Positions 41,550-50,118 of a stretch of 55,420 nt of DNA are shown here, piece after piece. How positions within the stretch are numbered: position 1 is the first letter of the stretch; each line of letters starts with the position of its first letter. The position numbers and the translations under genes were made by a program. This DNA is from Nocardiopsis sp. CC223A (GTDB taxonomy: Bacteria; Actinomycetota; Actinomycetes; Streptosporangiales; Streptosporangiaceae), in contig NZ_JASFDV010000041.1 of the NCBI RefSeq assembly GCF_030766825.1, positions 1 through 55,420 of the forward strand. Direction: 5' to 3'. Below the pieces are notes generated by a model. The model ran no database searches and had not been told where the DNA came from. It saw nothing but the letters and a program-made list of their open reading frames with translations.

Positions 41550-42512
41550 ATGACCGTGCCGTTGGTGATCGATACCGATACCGCTCAGGACGACTGCGTC
41601 GCCCTGCTGGTCGGCCTGCTGGACCCGGCGGCCGACCTGCGGGCGATCACGATGGTCGCCGGGAACGTGGGCTTCGACCAGCAGGTCCGCAACGCGTTCA
41701 TGACGCTGAACGTCGCCGGGGCGCCCGCGGTGCCCGTGTACCTGGGCTGTCGGCGGCCGCTGGTGCGCGAATGGGTGAGCGCCGAGGACGTGCACGGGGA
41801 CGGCTCCGGCGGGCTGTCCATGGCGCAGGAGGGCCTGGAGCCGGAGGCCGAGCACGCGGTGGACGCCCTGGTGCGGATGGCCGCCGAGGCCCCCGGCGAG
41901 CTGTCGGTCGTGGCGATCGGCCCGCTCACCAACATCGCCGCCGCCGTGGTCAAGGACCCCGGCTTCGCGCGCAACGTGAAGTCGCTGTTCATCATGGGCG
42001 GCTCCAACAACGGCCGCGGCAACATCACCGCCGCCGCCGAGTTCAACTTCTACGTGGACCCCGAGGCGGCCAAGGCCGTGTTCGCCGCCGGGTTCGACAT
42101 CACCGTGGTGCCGTGGGACCCGCTCACGCTGCGCCAGGCCGTGTTCGGGCAGGAGCGCCTGGACGAGATCGCCGCGCTGGACACCCCCCTGTCACGGTTC
42201 TTCACCCGCATCTGCGCGGCGACGCTGGAGTTCGACCGCAGGGTCGGCATCGACGGCACCACGCACCCCGACTCGCTGACCGCCGCGGTGCTGCTCCACC
42301 CCGAGCTGGTGCGCAGGGCATCGCCCTACCACGTGGACGTGGAGACCGCCGGGGAGCTGACCCGGGGCTACTCGGCCATGTCGTGGGGCGTGCACGGCCT
42401 GGCGCCCAACGCCCGGGTGGTCGAGGAGGTCGACGCCGAGGCGTTCTACGCGCTGATCAAGGGCGTGCTGGCCCGGGAGACCGCGCCGGAGCGCGAGATC
42501 ACCGGCCTGTGA
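41550..42512 (+). CDS. Inosine-uridine-type nucleoside hydrolase
   Basis: 320 residues. The calcium-binding Asp cluster is present as VIDTDTAQDDCVAL (DxDxxxDD), with AIGPLTNIAAAV, FIMGGSNNGRGN, AEFNFYVDPEAAKAVF and the late Asp in GTTHPDSLTAAV. It hydrolyses the N-glycosidic bond of nucleosides for salvage; base preference cannot be read. The Asp-cluster spacing is standard but TAQ replaces the common PGI/TAM residues. No strong ribosome site (GGGGGAACC). Its last 14 bases overlap the end of the convergent thioesterase gene. Confidence 0.92.
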   Translation: MTVPLVIDTDTAQDDCVALLVGLLDPAADLRAITMVAGNVGFDQQVRNAFMTLNVAGAPAVPVYLGCRRPLVREWVSAEDVHGDGSGGLSMAQEGLEPEAEHAVDALVRMAAEAPGELSVVAIGPLTNIAAAVVKDPGFARNVKSLFIMGGSNNGRGNITAAAEFNFYVDPEAAKAVFAAGFDITVVPWDPLTLRQAVFGQERLDEIAALDTPLSRFFTRICAATLEFDRRVGIDGTTHPDSLTAAVLLHPELVRRASPYHVDVETAGELTRGYSAMSWGVHGLAPNARVVEEVDAEAFYALIKGVLARETAPEREITGL

Positions 42513-42960
42513 ACGTGATGACGCCCTGGGCGGCGGCGACGGTCGTCTCGCCGCCCTCGGCGTCGGCCATCACCAGGTCGCAGCGGCACAGGGCGCGGCG
42601 GCGGGTGTGCTCGACCACGTGCGCGCGGGCGCTCAGGCGGACGCCGCGGGCCGGGCGCAGGTATTCGATGGTGAAGCCGCCGGTGAGCACCGACGGGCCC
42701 AGCACGGTGCCGCCGGCGAAGGTGAGCGCGTTGTCGGCGGCGTAGGAGAGCACACCGCCGTGCAGGAACCCGTTCTGCTGGCGCAGCTCGTCGCGCACGT
42801 CCAGCTCCAGGACGGCGCTGCCGGGGGTGAAGCGGGTGACCCGGGCGCCGATCAGCCTGCTGAAGGGCTGGGCGTCCAGGACCGATGCCGCCAGGGCGAG
42901 GCCGTCGGCCTCGGAGAGCGGCGCGGCCTCGGTCTCGGGTTCGGGGTTCTCGGCGGGCAT
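42499..42960 (-). CDS. PaaI-type hotdog-fold thioesterase
   Basis: 153 residues, ATG at 42958-42960 with AGGACC upstream. A hotdog domain spans about 35-150: FSRLIGARVTRFTPGSAVLEL, the active-site block QNGFLHGGVLSYAADNA, then LTGGFTIEYLRPARG and GGETTVAAAQGVITF. It hydrolyses acyl-CoA thioesters, perhaps aromatic or spoiled acyl-CoAs. It ends inside the 3' end of the nucleoside hydrolase gene on the other strand, so the two transcripts overlap tail to tail. Confidence 0.9.
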   Translation of the reverse strand: MPAENPEPETEAAPLSEADGLALAASVLDAQPFSRLIGARVTRFTPGSAVLELDVRDELRQQNGFLHGGVLSYAADNALTFAGGTVLGPSVLTGGFTIEYLRPARGVRLSARAHVVEHTRRRALCRCDLVMADAEGGETTVAAAQGVITFTGR

Positions 42961-43084
42961 GCGGTCCTGCTTTCGTCTGCGCGCGGCGGCCCCGGTGCGG
43001 GCCCCACCGTGCAGGCTCGCACACACGGCCGCGCCCCCGGGAGGCGGCCCCGCACCCACCACCGGTGGCCGGCCCCGCCCCGGC

Positions 43085-43702
43085 TCAGACGTTCTTGACG
43101 ACGATGCTCTCCACCGTGTTGGCCACGTGCTCGAACGCGTCGGCGGCCGTCTCCAGCTCCTCGATGACGTCCTTGAGCTTGAGCACCGTCAGCGCGTCGT
43201 ACTCACCGCTGAACAGCTTGGCCAGGAGCTTGCGGTAGATCCGGTCCGCCTGGTTCTCCAGCTGGTTGATCTCGATCCAGTACCGGGTGAGGTCCTGCAT
43301 GCTGCGCAGCCGCGGCATGGCCTCGGCGGTCAGCTCGGCGGCGCGCTCCAGCACCTCGATCTGGTCGATGATGCCCTTGGGGAGGCGCTCCAGGCCGTAC
43401 AGGCCGATGAGGTCGACCGCCGCCTCCATCGAGTCCATGACGTCGTCGAGGTTGGAGGCCAACCGGTAGATGTCCTCCCGGTGCATGGGGGGTGCCGAGC
43501 TCTTGTTGAGGCGGCGCATGATCGCGTGCGTGGCGTCGTCGCCCGCGTGCTCACAGGCGCGCATCTTCTCGGTGATGGCCTCGCGGTCGGCACCGTCGCT
43601 CATCAGCTCCACCAACAGGCGGGCGGCGATGACCAAATTGTTCGCCGAATCGGTGAACATCTCGTAGTAGCTGTCATCACGCGGGCGCAAACGCAGGCGC
43701 AC
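43085..43702 (-). CDS. DUF47 family PhoU-like phosphate-transport regulator
   Basis: 205 residues from the GTG at 43700-43702, GGGAGAGAC upstream. Almost wholly helical with PhoU-like spacing: FTDSANNLVIAARLLVELM, KMRACEHAGDDATHAIMRRL, PMHREDIYRLASNLDDVMD, IDQIEVLERAAELTAEAM and LKDVIEELETAADAFEHVAN. The conserved E/D-rich metal positions are retained. DUF47 proteins usually sit beside and modulate a Pit low-affinity phosphate transporter; no pit gene follows here. It could instead work with the nearby pst system. Confidence 0.9.
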   Translation of the reverse strand: MRLRLRPRDDSYYEMFTDSANNLVIAARLLVELMSDGADREAITEKMRACEHAGDDATHAIMRRLNKSSAPPMHREDIYRLASNLDDVMDSMEAAVDLIGLYGLERLPKGIIDQIEVLERAAELTAEAMPRLRSMQDLTRYWIEINQLENQADRIYRKLLAKLFSGEYDALTVLKLKDVIEELETAADAFEHVANTVESIVVKNV

Positions 43703-44135
43703 GTCGTCTCTCCCGATGGTGCGGTGGGTGTTCCTTGGTGGATGTTAAGCGGGTCCGCCGAGCGGCTCGTCTCGACGCGGGGGCCGTCGCGTCGATCGCG
43801 TGCGCGGTCATCCCTCGTTCACGCGGCGGTACCGGTGCGTGGAACTCCCTGGGGGACGGGGCCCATCGCATTCCTCCCAATCTCAACAACACCGGGACGG
43901 TTCGGGACGCTACCGTGTTCCGAGCCCACTGACCAGCGGTGCGCTGAGACACGAATCACCCGATCGGTGAGAGATCGGTAAACGCCGATCCCTCGGTTCT
44001 CCGATGTCCACTTTCGGGCCATTGGGCGGCAATGGCAAGTATCCCAGCCGTTCACTCATGCGTTGCCCCCCGCCGGTTCGCCCACCCTCCCGGACCTCCG
44101 GCCGTCATGTCCCCGACCCGATCTAGGCTCGGACC
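43703..44135. other. Divergent promoter region, DUF47 and SCP2 genes
   Basis: 433 nt without a gene. It contains a cluster of GATCGG repeats in both orientations (about 43960-43995: CGATCGGTGAGAGATCGGT then CCGATCC), which could be protein-binding sites, and must hold both divergent promoters. I see no PHO box ahead of the DUF47 gene. Confidence 0.4.
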
Positions 44136-44597
44136 ATGCCGTCCAAGCTCAATCCCGCACTGGTGCGCCGGGTCCGGCTGGCCCTGGCCGAGGCGGGCGC
44201 CACCACCTCCGCGAACCTGGGCGCCGAAGACGCCGTGGCCCTGCTCGTGCGTACGGCGCTGGACCCCGGAGCCGCCCCGAAGCTGGTGAAGCTCGCCGTG
44301 CGGGCCTCCCTGGCGCTGCTCGCCGCCCGGGCCCCCGGCAACTCCCTGGAGGTCCGCGTCCCCCCGTTCGGAGCCGTACAGGCGATCGAGGGCCCACGTC
44401 ACACCCGGGGCACCCCGCCCGGTGTGGTGGAGACCTCCCCGGACGTCTGGCTGCGCCTGGCGACGGGCGGAACCGCCTGGGGGCAGGCGGTCTCGGACGG
44501 GGACGTCCAGGCCAGCGGCACCCGCGCCGACCTGTCCGAACACCTACCGCTGTGGCCCCGGGTGGTCCCTCCCCCATCCCCAGGTACTAAGCTGTGA
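44136..44597 (+). CDS. SCP2 (sterol-carrier) family protein
   Basis: 153 residues; the stop overlaps the purF start (GTGA), so the two are coupled. An N-terminal Arg/Ala-rich helical part is followed by SCP2-like strands: NSLEVRVPPFGAVQAIEG, PDVWLRLATGGTAWGQAVSDG and DVQASGTRADLSEHLPL. SCP2 domains bind lipids or hydrophobic ligands. The same small gene precedes purF in Streptomyces, which implies a conserved but unexplained link with purine synthesis. Confidence 0.85.
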   Translation: MPSKLNPALVRRVRLALAEAGATTSANLGAEDAVALLVRTALDPGAAPKLVKLAVRASLALLAARAPGNSLEVRVPPFGAVQAIEGPRHTRGTPPGVVETSPDVWLRLATGGTAWGQAVSDGDVQASGTRADLSEHLPLWPRVVPPPSPGTKL

Positions 44598-46096
44598 GCG
44601 TGTCGTACTCCGACGGCCGGCTCTCCATGGACCTCGATCCGCTCGAACGCGGCCCGCAGGACGCCTGCGGTGTATTCGGGGTCTGGGCTCCCGGCGAAGA
44701 AGTCAGCAAGCTCACCTACTTCGGTCTCTACGCATTGCAGCACCGCGGACAGGAATCCGCGGGCATCGCTTTGAGCGACGGGGAACGGATCGTCGTCTAC
44801 AAGGACATGGGACTGGTCTCCCAGGTCTTCAACGAGGCGACCCTGGACTCCCTGCGCGGTCACCTCGCCATCGGCCACTGCCGCTACTCCACCACCGGTT
44901 CACCGGTGTGGGAGAACGCACAGCCGACCTTCTACACGGCGCGTGAGGGGGGTCTGGCGCTCGGCCACAACGGCAACCTGATCAACACCCCGGAACTGGC
45001 CGCGATGCTGCCCGACGCCCGGCGCAACGCGACGACGGACACCGAGGTCCTCACCAACCTGCTGGCCTCCCGGGCCCGCGACGGCAGCACCGTCGAAGAG
45101 GCCGCGATGGAGCTGCTCCCGCAGGTCCAGGGCGCCTTCTCCCTGGTGTTCATGGACGAGAACACCCTGTACGCGGCCCGCGACCCGCAGGGCATCCGCC
45201 CGTTCGTGCTGGGCCGGCTGGGCGAGACCTCGGGTGCGGGCGGCTGGGTGGTCGCCAGCGAGACCGCAGCCCTGGACATCGTGGGCGCCGAGGTGGTCCG
45301 CGAGATCGAGCCTGGCGAGCTGCTCACCATCGACGAGCGCGGCGTCCGGTCCCGCCGGTTCGCGCCCGCCCGCCGCAAGGGCTGCCTGTTCGAGTACGTC
45401 TACCTGGCCCGTCCCGACACCACCATCGCCGGGCGCAACGTCAACTCCACGCGCGTGGAGGTGGGCCGCCGCCTGGCCAGGCAGCACCCGGTGGACGCCG
45501 ACCTGGTCATCCCGGTGCCCGAGTCCGGCACCCCCGCCGCGGTCGGCTACGCCGAGGAGAGCGGCATCCCGTTCGCCCAGGGCCTGGTCAAGAACTCCTA
45601 CGTGGGCCGGACCTTCATCCAGCCCAGCCAGACCCTGCGCCAGCTGGGCATCCGGCTCAAGCTCAACCCGCTGCGCGAGGTCATCGAGGGCCGCCGGCTG
45701 GTGGTCGTGGACGACTCGATCGTGCGCGGCAACACCCAGCGCGCCCTGGTCCGGATGCTGCGCGACGCGGGCGCCGCCGAGGTGCACGTGCGCATCTCCA
45801 GCCCGCCCGTGCTGTGGCCCTGCTACTACGGCATCGACTTCGCCACCCGCGCCGAGCTCATCGCCGCGAACCTCTCGGTGGACGAGATCGCCGCGTCCGT
45901 GAACGCCGACAGCCTGGCCTACGTCGAGTTGGACGAGCTGATCGCCGCCACCACGGTGCCCGAGAACGACCTGTGCCGGGCCTGCTTCGACGGCGTCTAC
46001 CCGATCGAGGTGGACCCCGCCGCCCGCGGCAAGTACCTGCTGGAGAAGTCCTGCGGGACTCCCGAGGGATCCACCCTGGCCACCAGCACCAAGTAG
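44594..46096 (+). CDS. purF: Amidophosphoribosyltransferase
   Basis: 500 residues. It uses glutamine and PRPP to form phosphoribosylamine, the first committed step of purine synthesis. After a short propeptide the nucleophile is C25 in QDACGVFGVW; GLYALQHRGQESAG, GHNGNLIN and the PRPP loop VVVDDSIVRGNTQ are intact. Later cysteines (KGCLFE, SCGTPEGS and others) suggest the Fe-S cluster form. Start at the GTG overlapping the SCP2 stop; a downstream ATG before DLDPLERG is possible. Confidence 0.97.
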   Translation: MSVSYSDGRLSMDLDPLERGPQDACGVFGVWAPGEEVSKLTYFGLYALQHRGQESAGIALSDGERIVVYKDMGLVSQVFNEATLDSLRGHLAIGHCRYSTTGSPVWENAQPTFYTAREGGLALGHNGNLINTPELAAMLPDARRNATTDTEVLTNLLASRARDGSTVEEAAMELLPQVQGAFSLVFMDENTLYAARDPQGIRPFVLGRLGETSGAGGWVVASETAALDIVGAEVVREIEPGELLTIDERGVRSRRFAPARRKGCLFEYVYLARPDTTIAGRNVNSTRVEVGRRLARQHPVDADLVIPVPESGTPAAVGYAEESGIPFAQGLVKNSYVGRTFIQPSQTLRQLGIRLKLNPLREVIEGRRLVVVDDSIVRGNTQRALVRMLRDAGAAEVHVRISSPPVLWPCYYGIDFATRAELIAANLSVDEIAASVNADSLAYVELDELIAATTVPENDLCRACFDGVYPIEVDPAARGKYLLEKSCGTPEGSTLATSTK

Positions 46097-46218
46097 CCGT
46101 TCGCACGGCGGTCCCGCCGTGCGTTCGGTCCGCCCTGCCCGGAGATCCCGATCACGGGGCGCGGCGGGCCGTCCGGCACCAACGAGCACCAACCCATCAC
46201 AGCACGAGGAGAACTCGC

Positions 46219-47280
46219 GTGGCAGCCGACAGCAAGGCGACGGGGGCGTACGCCGCCGCGGGCGTCGACATCGCCGCCGGGGAGCGCGCCGTCGACCTGA
46301 TGAAGCGCCATGTCGCGCGGACGCGGCGCCCCGAGCAGGTCACCGACGCCAGCGGATTCGCGGGCCTGTTCCGCCTGGACACCGCCAAGTACAAGGACCC
46401 GGTGCTGGCCACCTCCACCGACGGCGTGGGCACCAAGGTCCTGCTCGCCCAGAAGCTGGACCGCCACGACACCATCGGCATCGACCTGGTGGGCATGGTC
46501 GTCGACGACCTGGTCGTCAGCGGCGCCGAGCCGCTGTTCATGACCGACTACATCGCCTGCGGGTCCGTGGTCCCCGAGCGGATCGCCGAGATCGTCGGCG
46601 GCATCGCCGAGGGCTGCCACCAGGCCGGGTGCTCCCTGATCGGCGGGGAGACCGCCGAGCACCCCGGGGCGATGGGCCCCGAGGAGTACGACCTGGCCGG
46701 CGCCGGGACCGGTGTGGTGGAGGGCGACGCGATCCTGGGTCCGGACCGGGTCCGCGAGGGCGACGCCGTCATCGCGATGGCGTCGTCGGGTCCGCACTCC
46801 AACGGCTACTCGCTGATCCGCCACATCGTGGACACCGCCGGGCTGGACCTGACGGCGCACGTGCCGGAGCTGGGCGGGGAGCTGGGCGAGGCGCTGCTCA
46901 CCCCGACCCGGATCTACGCCAAGGACTGCGTGGCGCTGACCGGCGCCGTGGAGGTGCACGCGTACTCGCACATCACCGGCGGCGGGCTGGCCGCCAACCT
47001 GGCGCGGTCGCTGCCCGGTCACCTGGACGCCGTGCTGGACCGCTCCACCTGGACGCCCGCCCCCGTGTTCGGCCTGCTGGCCGAGCGGGGAGGTGTGCCG
47101 CGGGAGGACATGGAGGCCACGTTCAACATGGGCGTGGGCATGGTGGCGGTCGTCGCGGCGCAGGACGAAGGACGCGCCCTGGAGGTGCTCTCCGAGCGCG
47201 GTGTCCCCGCCTGGCGCCTGGGCACGGTCGTGCCCGGTTCCGGGCTGGCCCGCCTGGACGGCGAGCACCCCGGCGCGTGA
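46219..47280 (+). CDS. purM: Phosphoribosylformylglycinamidine cyclo-ligase (AIR synthetase)
   Basis: 353 residues from the GTG at 46219, GAGGAG seven bases upstream. It closes the imidazole ring with ATP. Seen: AYAAAGVDIAAGERAVDLMK, LATSTDGVGTKVLLAQ, VDDLVVSGAEPLFMTDYIACG, GETAEHPG and the C-terminal HITGGGLAANLARSLP and GVGMVAVVAAQDEG. It lies 122 bp after purF and is followed by the longest hairpin in the window. Confidence 0.97.
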   Translation: MAADSKATGAYAAAGVDIAAGERAVDLMKRHVARTRRPEQVTDASGFAGLFRLDTAKYKDPVLATSTDGVGTKVLLAQKLDRHDTIGIDLVGMVVDDLVVSGAEPLFMTDYIACGSVVPERIAEIVGGIAEGCHQAGCSLIGGETAEHPGAMGPEEYDLAGAGTGVVEGDAILGPDRVREGDAVIAMASSGPHSNGYSLIRHIVDTAGLDLTAHVPELGGELGEALLTPTRIYAKDCVALTGAVEVHAYSHITGGGLAANLARSLPGHLDAVLDRSTWTPAPVFGLLAERGGVPREDMEATFNMGVGMVAVVAAQDEGRALEVLSERGVPAWRLGTVVPGSGLARLDGEHPGA

Positions 47281-47291
47281 AGGACGCGAAC

Positions 47292-47331
47292 ATAGCCGGT
47301 GCGAACCACCGCAGTGGTTCGCACCGGCTAT
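47292..47331. terminator. 18-bp perfect hairpin after purM
   Basis: ATAGCCGGTGCGAACCAC / GTGGTTCGCACCGGCTAT with a CGCA loop, 12 bp past the purM stop and ahead of the convergent DUF3073 stop at 47428. It serves both strands. Confidence 0.92.
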
Positions 47332-47427
47332 ATCCACCTGTCCGGCCCGGCCCCTGGTGGGGGACCGGTGGTGCCCGCAGGTCTGCTGTGTTGTCCGAGC
47401 GACCTGGAAGGCCCGCCCGACGTACTG

Positions 47428-47649
47428 CTACTTGTCGGACTCCGTGTACTTCTCGGCGAGATCCGCGTAGCGGTCGATCAGGTCATCGTGAGAATCCGCG
47501 TAGGAATCGTCCGGACCCGGTCCGGTCGGTCCTTCATCCTCAGCGACACCCAGCTCCGACCGCAGCCGATCAAGGTCGGTCCCACCGGAGCTGTACTTGA
47601 GCTTCCGGGCGACCTTCTGCTGCTTGGCCTTGGCTCGGCCGCGCCCCAT
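47428..47649 (-). CDS. DUF3073 protein
   Basis: 73 residues, ATG at 47647-47649. The basic start MGRGRAKAKQQKVARKLKYS and acidic end SHDDLIDRYADLAEKY identify the small actinobacterial DUF3073 family, whose function is unknown. The charge split suggests binding to nucleic acid or an RNP. It sits between purM and bldC, convergent to purM, as in Streptomyces. Upstream (47690-47790) are several short inverted repeats around GGGCTGACGGCCGTC. Confidence 0.92.
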   Translation of the reverse strand: MGRGRAKAKQQKVARKLKYSSGGTDLDRLRSELGVAEDEGPTGPGPDDSYADSHDDLIDRYADLAEKYTESDK

Positions 47650-47941
47650 TGGCTCGACCCCCTCAACGATGGGGTTCCGACGGAACCCCGGATCACTTAA
47701 CTAACCCGCACTAACGGGCTGACGGCCGTCAAACGCGACTGACGACAGGCGTCAGCTTACGTACACGTACAACCGTACCTGGTCGGGCCCCGCCGTGCCT
47801 ACGCCACCCGGGTGTGACGGATGTGGTGCGGGTGCGCCGTACACCCCCGGGCACCGCCGGTCGGCCCCCTGCAAACCCTCTCCGACAGGCGGATACGGGG
47901 TTCGGGCGTGGCGAGTGCCACACGGCGGGATGTGTGCCACG

Positions 47942-48784
47942 ATGCGTTCCGTGCTGCCCTACACCGCCTATCTCCGCGTCTATCAGCCGATCGAGTCGTT
48001 CGCACCGGACGAGCGGAGACGATGGGAGGAGTACGCGCGGTCCGCCGACCGGCCGCGCCGCGCGCAGGCCCTGGCGGCCGAGCAGGCCGAGATCCTGGGC
48101 CGCCTGATGGCGACCCCGCCGCTGGTGGCACCGCGCGAGGAGAGCCGGAACGCGTACCTGCGCCGGGTGGAGGGGCGGCTGTACGTGTGCCCCTGGGAGA
48201 CCCGGCTGCGGTCGTGGCGGGCGTTCACGGAGTTCACCGAACGGGTCCCGCCGGCGCTGAGCGAGGTGTTCGTGCCGGACCGGGAGGCGGAGCGGGCCGA
48301 GGAGGGGTACCGGGAGTGGCGGGCGTCGGGCGCGCACATCCGGCCGGGGATCCTGTCGAGCAACTGGGTGGTCCCGGTGGCGTGGTTCGTGCCCTTCGCG
48401 GACGGGGAGCGGCGCCTGGTGCCGTCCGCGGGGCCGACCCGGGCCCTGCTGTACCTGACGCGGACCGCGACGGGCCTGGAGCGGCTGGAGCGCACCGCGG
48501 CGGTGCTGACCGAGCACGTCGGGCGGCACGCCGTGTCGGCGGCCACGGAGGGCCTGGTGGACTGGCTGCGAGCGGTGGCCCATCCGGGTTCGCTGCTGGA
48601 GCTGGACTACGGCGGCCTGGTGCACCTGCTGGACGACGAGCGGCTGACCGGGGAGCGGTCGGTGGCGGAGGTCGCCGACGCGGTGGAGGCGCTGGCGGCC
48701 GGCGACGCGGAGCGCGTGGTGGAGCTGAGGGACCGGCTGCTGCGCAGGTGGAGGTCGATCCGCGCCCTGGAGCACGCCAACTGA
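47942..48784 (+). CDS. Hypothetical actinobacterial protein
   Basis: 280 residues, no signal or membrane segment. Largely helical and Arg/Glu-rich: AYLRVYQPIESFAPDERRRW, SRNAYLRRVEGRLYVCPWE, ILSSNWVVPVAWFVPF and LLELDYGGLVHLLDDER. The codon bias is clear. I do not recognise the family. The ATG at 47942 has no good ribosome site; an ATG four codons earlier is in frame. It lies between DUF3073 and bldC, in their divergent interval, on the same strand as bldC. Confidence 0.8.
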   Translation: MRSVLPYTAYLRVYQPIESFAPDERRRWEEYARSADRPRRAQALAAEQAEILGRLMATPPLVAPREESRNAYLRRVEGRLYVCPWETRLRSWRAFTEFTERVPPALSEVFVPDREAERAEEGYREWRASGAHIRPGILSSNWVVPVAWFVPFADGERRLVPSAGPTRALLYLTRTATGLERLERTAAVLTEHVGRHAVSAATEGLVDWLRAVAHPGSLLELDYGGLVHLLDDERLTGERSVAEVADAVEALAAGDAERVVELRDRLLRRWRSIRALEHAN

Positions 48785-49484
48785 GGGTGATGAGATGCCC
48801 AGATTTTCATGGACACCTCTCTCGGAACGTCGTGAAATTCCGGTGCCGACGCCCCCGCGACGCGCCGTCCGCGAACCTGGTACACCAGGTTTCTTTCCGC
48901 CGGCCGGACCTGTTTGCGCACGTGACAACGGTGCGAGCCCGGACGTCGTCCGCGCACGACATCAAGCGTGGTGAAACTGGGCATAACGCCCGTTAGGGAT
49001 CGACGTACACTGTAGTCGCCCGATCACTGAAAGCACCGTCATCCATCGGAGAACCCCTACGGCGCGGGCGATCCCGCGCGACCCGACCACCCCGGGGCGG
49101 TCCGCGGAGGGGGATCCCGCCCCCGACGGCCCCGCCCTCCCCCGGCGGGTCGACCGGAGGCGCGATCCAGCGGACAGGAGGCCCGGCACCGGGGTTTCGG
49201 TCAGACCCCCGTAGCACTTCGTGACCTCCGGATCGAGAAAAACAAGGCCCGAGAACGAAGTTTTGACCGAATACGCCACATGCCACTAAACGTGTCGCTA
49301 GAATCACTTAGCGTGACGCAGCCACGGGCGGCTTTCTGGGGCCTCCCACGAGCAAAGTTGCTGAAAGTGGCTGCGACATCACCTCGGGTGATGCCAATAT
49401 GGACCCATATTGGACATCCGGGCGAAGCGCCAGGATCACAGGCTCAAGGATCGGCACACAGATCCAGGAGGAGAGGCCGTACAC
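48785..49484 (+). other. Long upstream region of bldC
   Basis: 700 nt without a convincing gene. It includes a GGGCATAACGCCCGTTAG hairpin (about 48979-48996), a TTGACC at 49263 that could be a -35 element, an inverted repeat around CGCTAGAATCACTTAGCG (49297-49314), and a perfect 9-2-9 inverted repeat (49394-49413). Long leaders are common for developmental regulators. Confidence 0.5.
49394..49413. promoter_or_regulatory. Perfect inverted repeat upstream of bldC
   Basis: CCAATATGGACCCATATTGG: two perfect 9-bp arms with a 2-bp spacer, AT-rich in a GC-rich setting, 71 bp before the bldC start codon. Good dyad symmetry and size for an operator of a dimeric regulator. BldC itself binds asymmetric direct repeats, so another protein is more likely. 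Confidence 0.65.
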
Positions 49485-49688
49485 ATGTCAACTCGCACGC
49501 CCGAGGCGGAGCCCCTGTTGACCCCCGCCGAGGTTGCCACCATGTTCCGCGTGGACCCCAAGACCGTGACGCGCTGGGCCAAGGCGGGCAAGCTGACCTC
49601 GATCCGCACCCTGGGCGGACACCGTCGCTACCGTGAGACGGAGGTCCGTGCCCTGCTGGCCGGCATCCCCAGCCAGCGTACGGAGTGA
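49485..49688 (+). CDS. bldC: Developmental regulator BldC
   Basis: 67 residues, ATG at 49485 with AGGAGGAGAG upstream. A single MerR-like winged helix with no effector domain: EPLLTPAEVATMFRVDPKTV, TRWAKAGKLTSIRTLGGHRR and YRETEVRALLAGIP. Nearly identical to Streptomyces BldC, which binds direct repeats cooperatively and holds back entry into development. Position after purF-purM-DUF3073 matches. A perfect terminator follows. Confidence 0.97.
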   Translation: MSTRTPEAEPLLTPAEVATMFRVDPKTVTRWAKAGKLTSIRTLGGHRRYRETEVRALLAGIPSQRTE

Positions 49689-49768
49689 TCTCCCCGGTCT
49701 GAGCCGCTGATTCCGGGGGGAACCGGCCGGACGGGCTCCGGCCGTGCAGGCAGGCTGACAAGACCCGA

Positions 49769-49797
49769 GGGCGGGCCTTCACCGAGAAGGCCCGCCC
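49769..49797. terminator. bldC terminator
   Basis: Perfect 12-bp stem GGGCGGGCCTTC / GAAGGCCCGCCC with an ACCGA loop and CCTTGTG after it, 81 bp past the stop. Confidence 0.88.
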
Positions 49798-50118
49798 CCT
49801 TGTGCGTCCGAGGTGGCCGGGGCCGGTGAGCGGGTGGGGCGGCCGGGCCGCATCCGCCGCTCGTTCGAGATCGGGGCCGTGTCCTTCGCCCCGGTCGGTG
49901 TGGTGTCCGTGGCGGGCCCGGCGGCCGGACCGGGCCGCGCACCGCGGGCTCCGACGGGGCCGCGCACGCCCTGAGCGCCCTGGCCCGGGTGCGCGCCCCG
50001 GGGGGCCGCCACCGCGAACCCGCAGGACGCCTTCACCGGCATCACCCCCGCGCGAGGCAGGAGGGCCGCCCGCCGCCCCGCCTACGGGAGGGGTCGGCCC
50101 CGGCGCCCGGTCCGGGGG
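49798..50118. other. Spacer between bldC and the wall-protein gene
   Basis: Very GC-rich, with no gene I would defend. A minus-strand frame of 88 codons (stop 49779, start about 50045) has fair codon bias but no ribosome site, low complexity, and ends inside the bldC terminator. Confidence 0.4.

Noticed and set aside
49779..50045. An 88-codon minus-strand frame after bldC
   Set aside because: Fair codon bias, but low complexity, no ribosome site, and it stops inside the bldC terminator hairpin.
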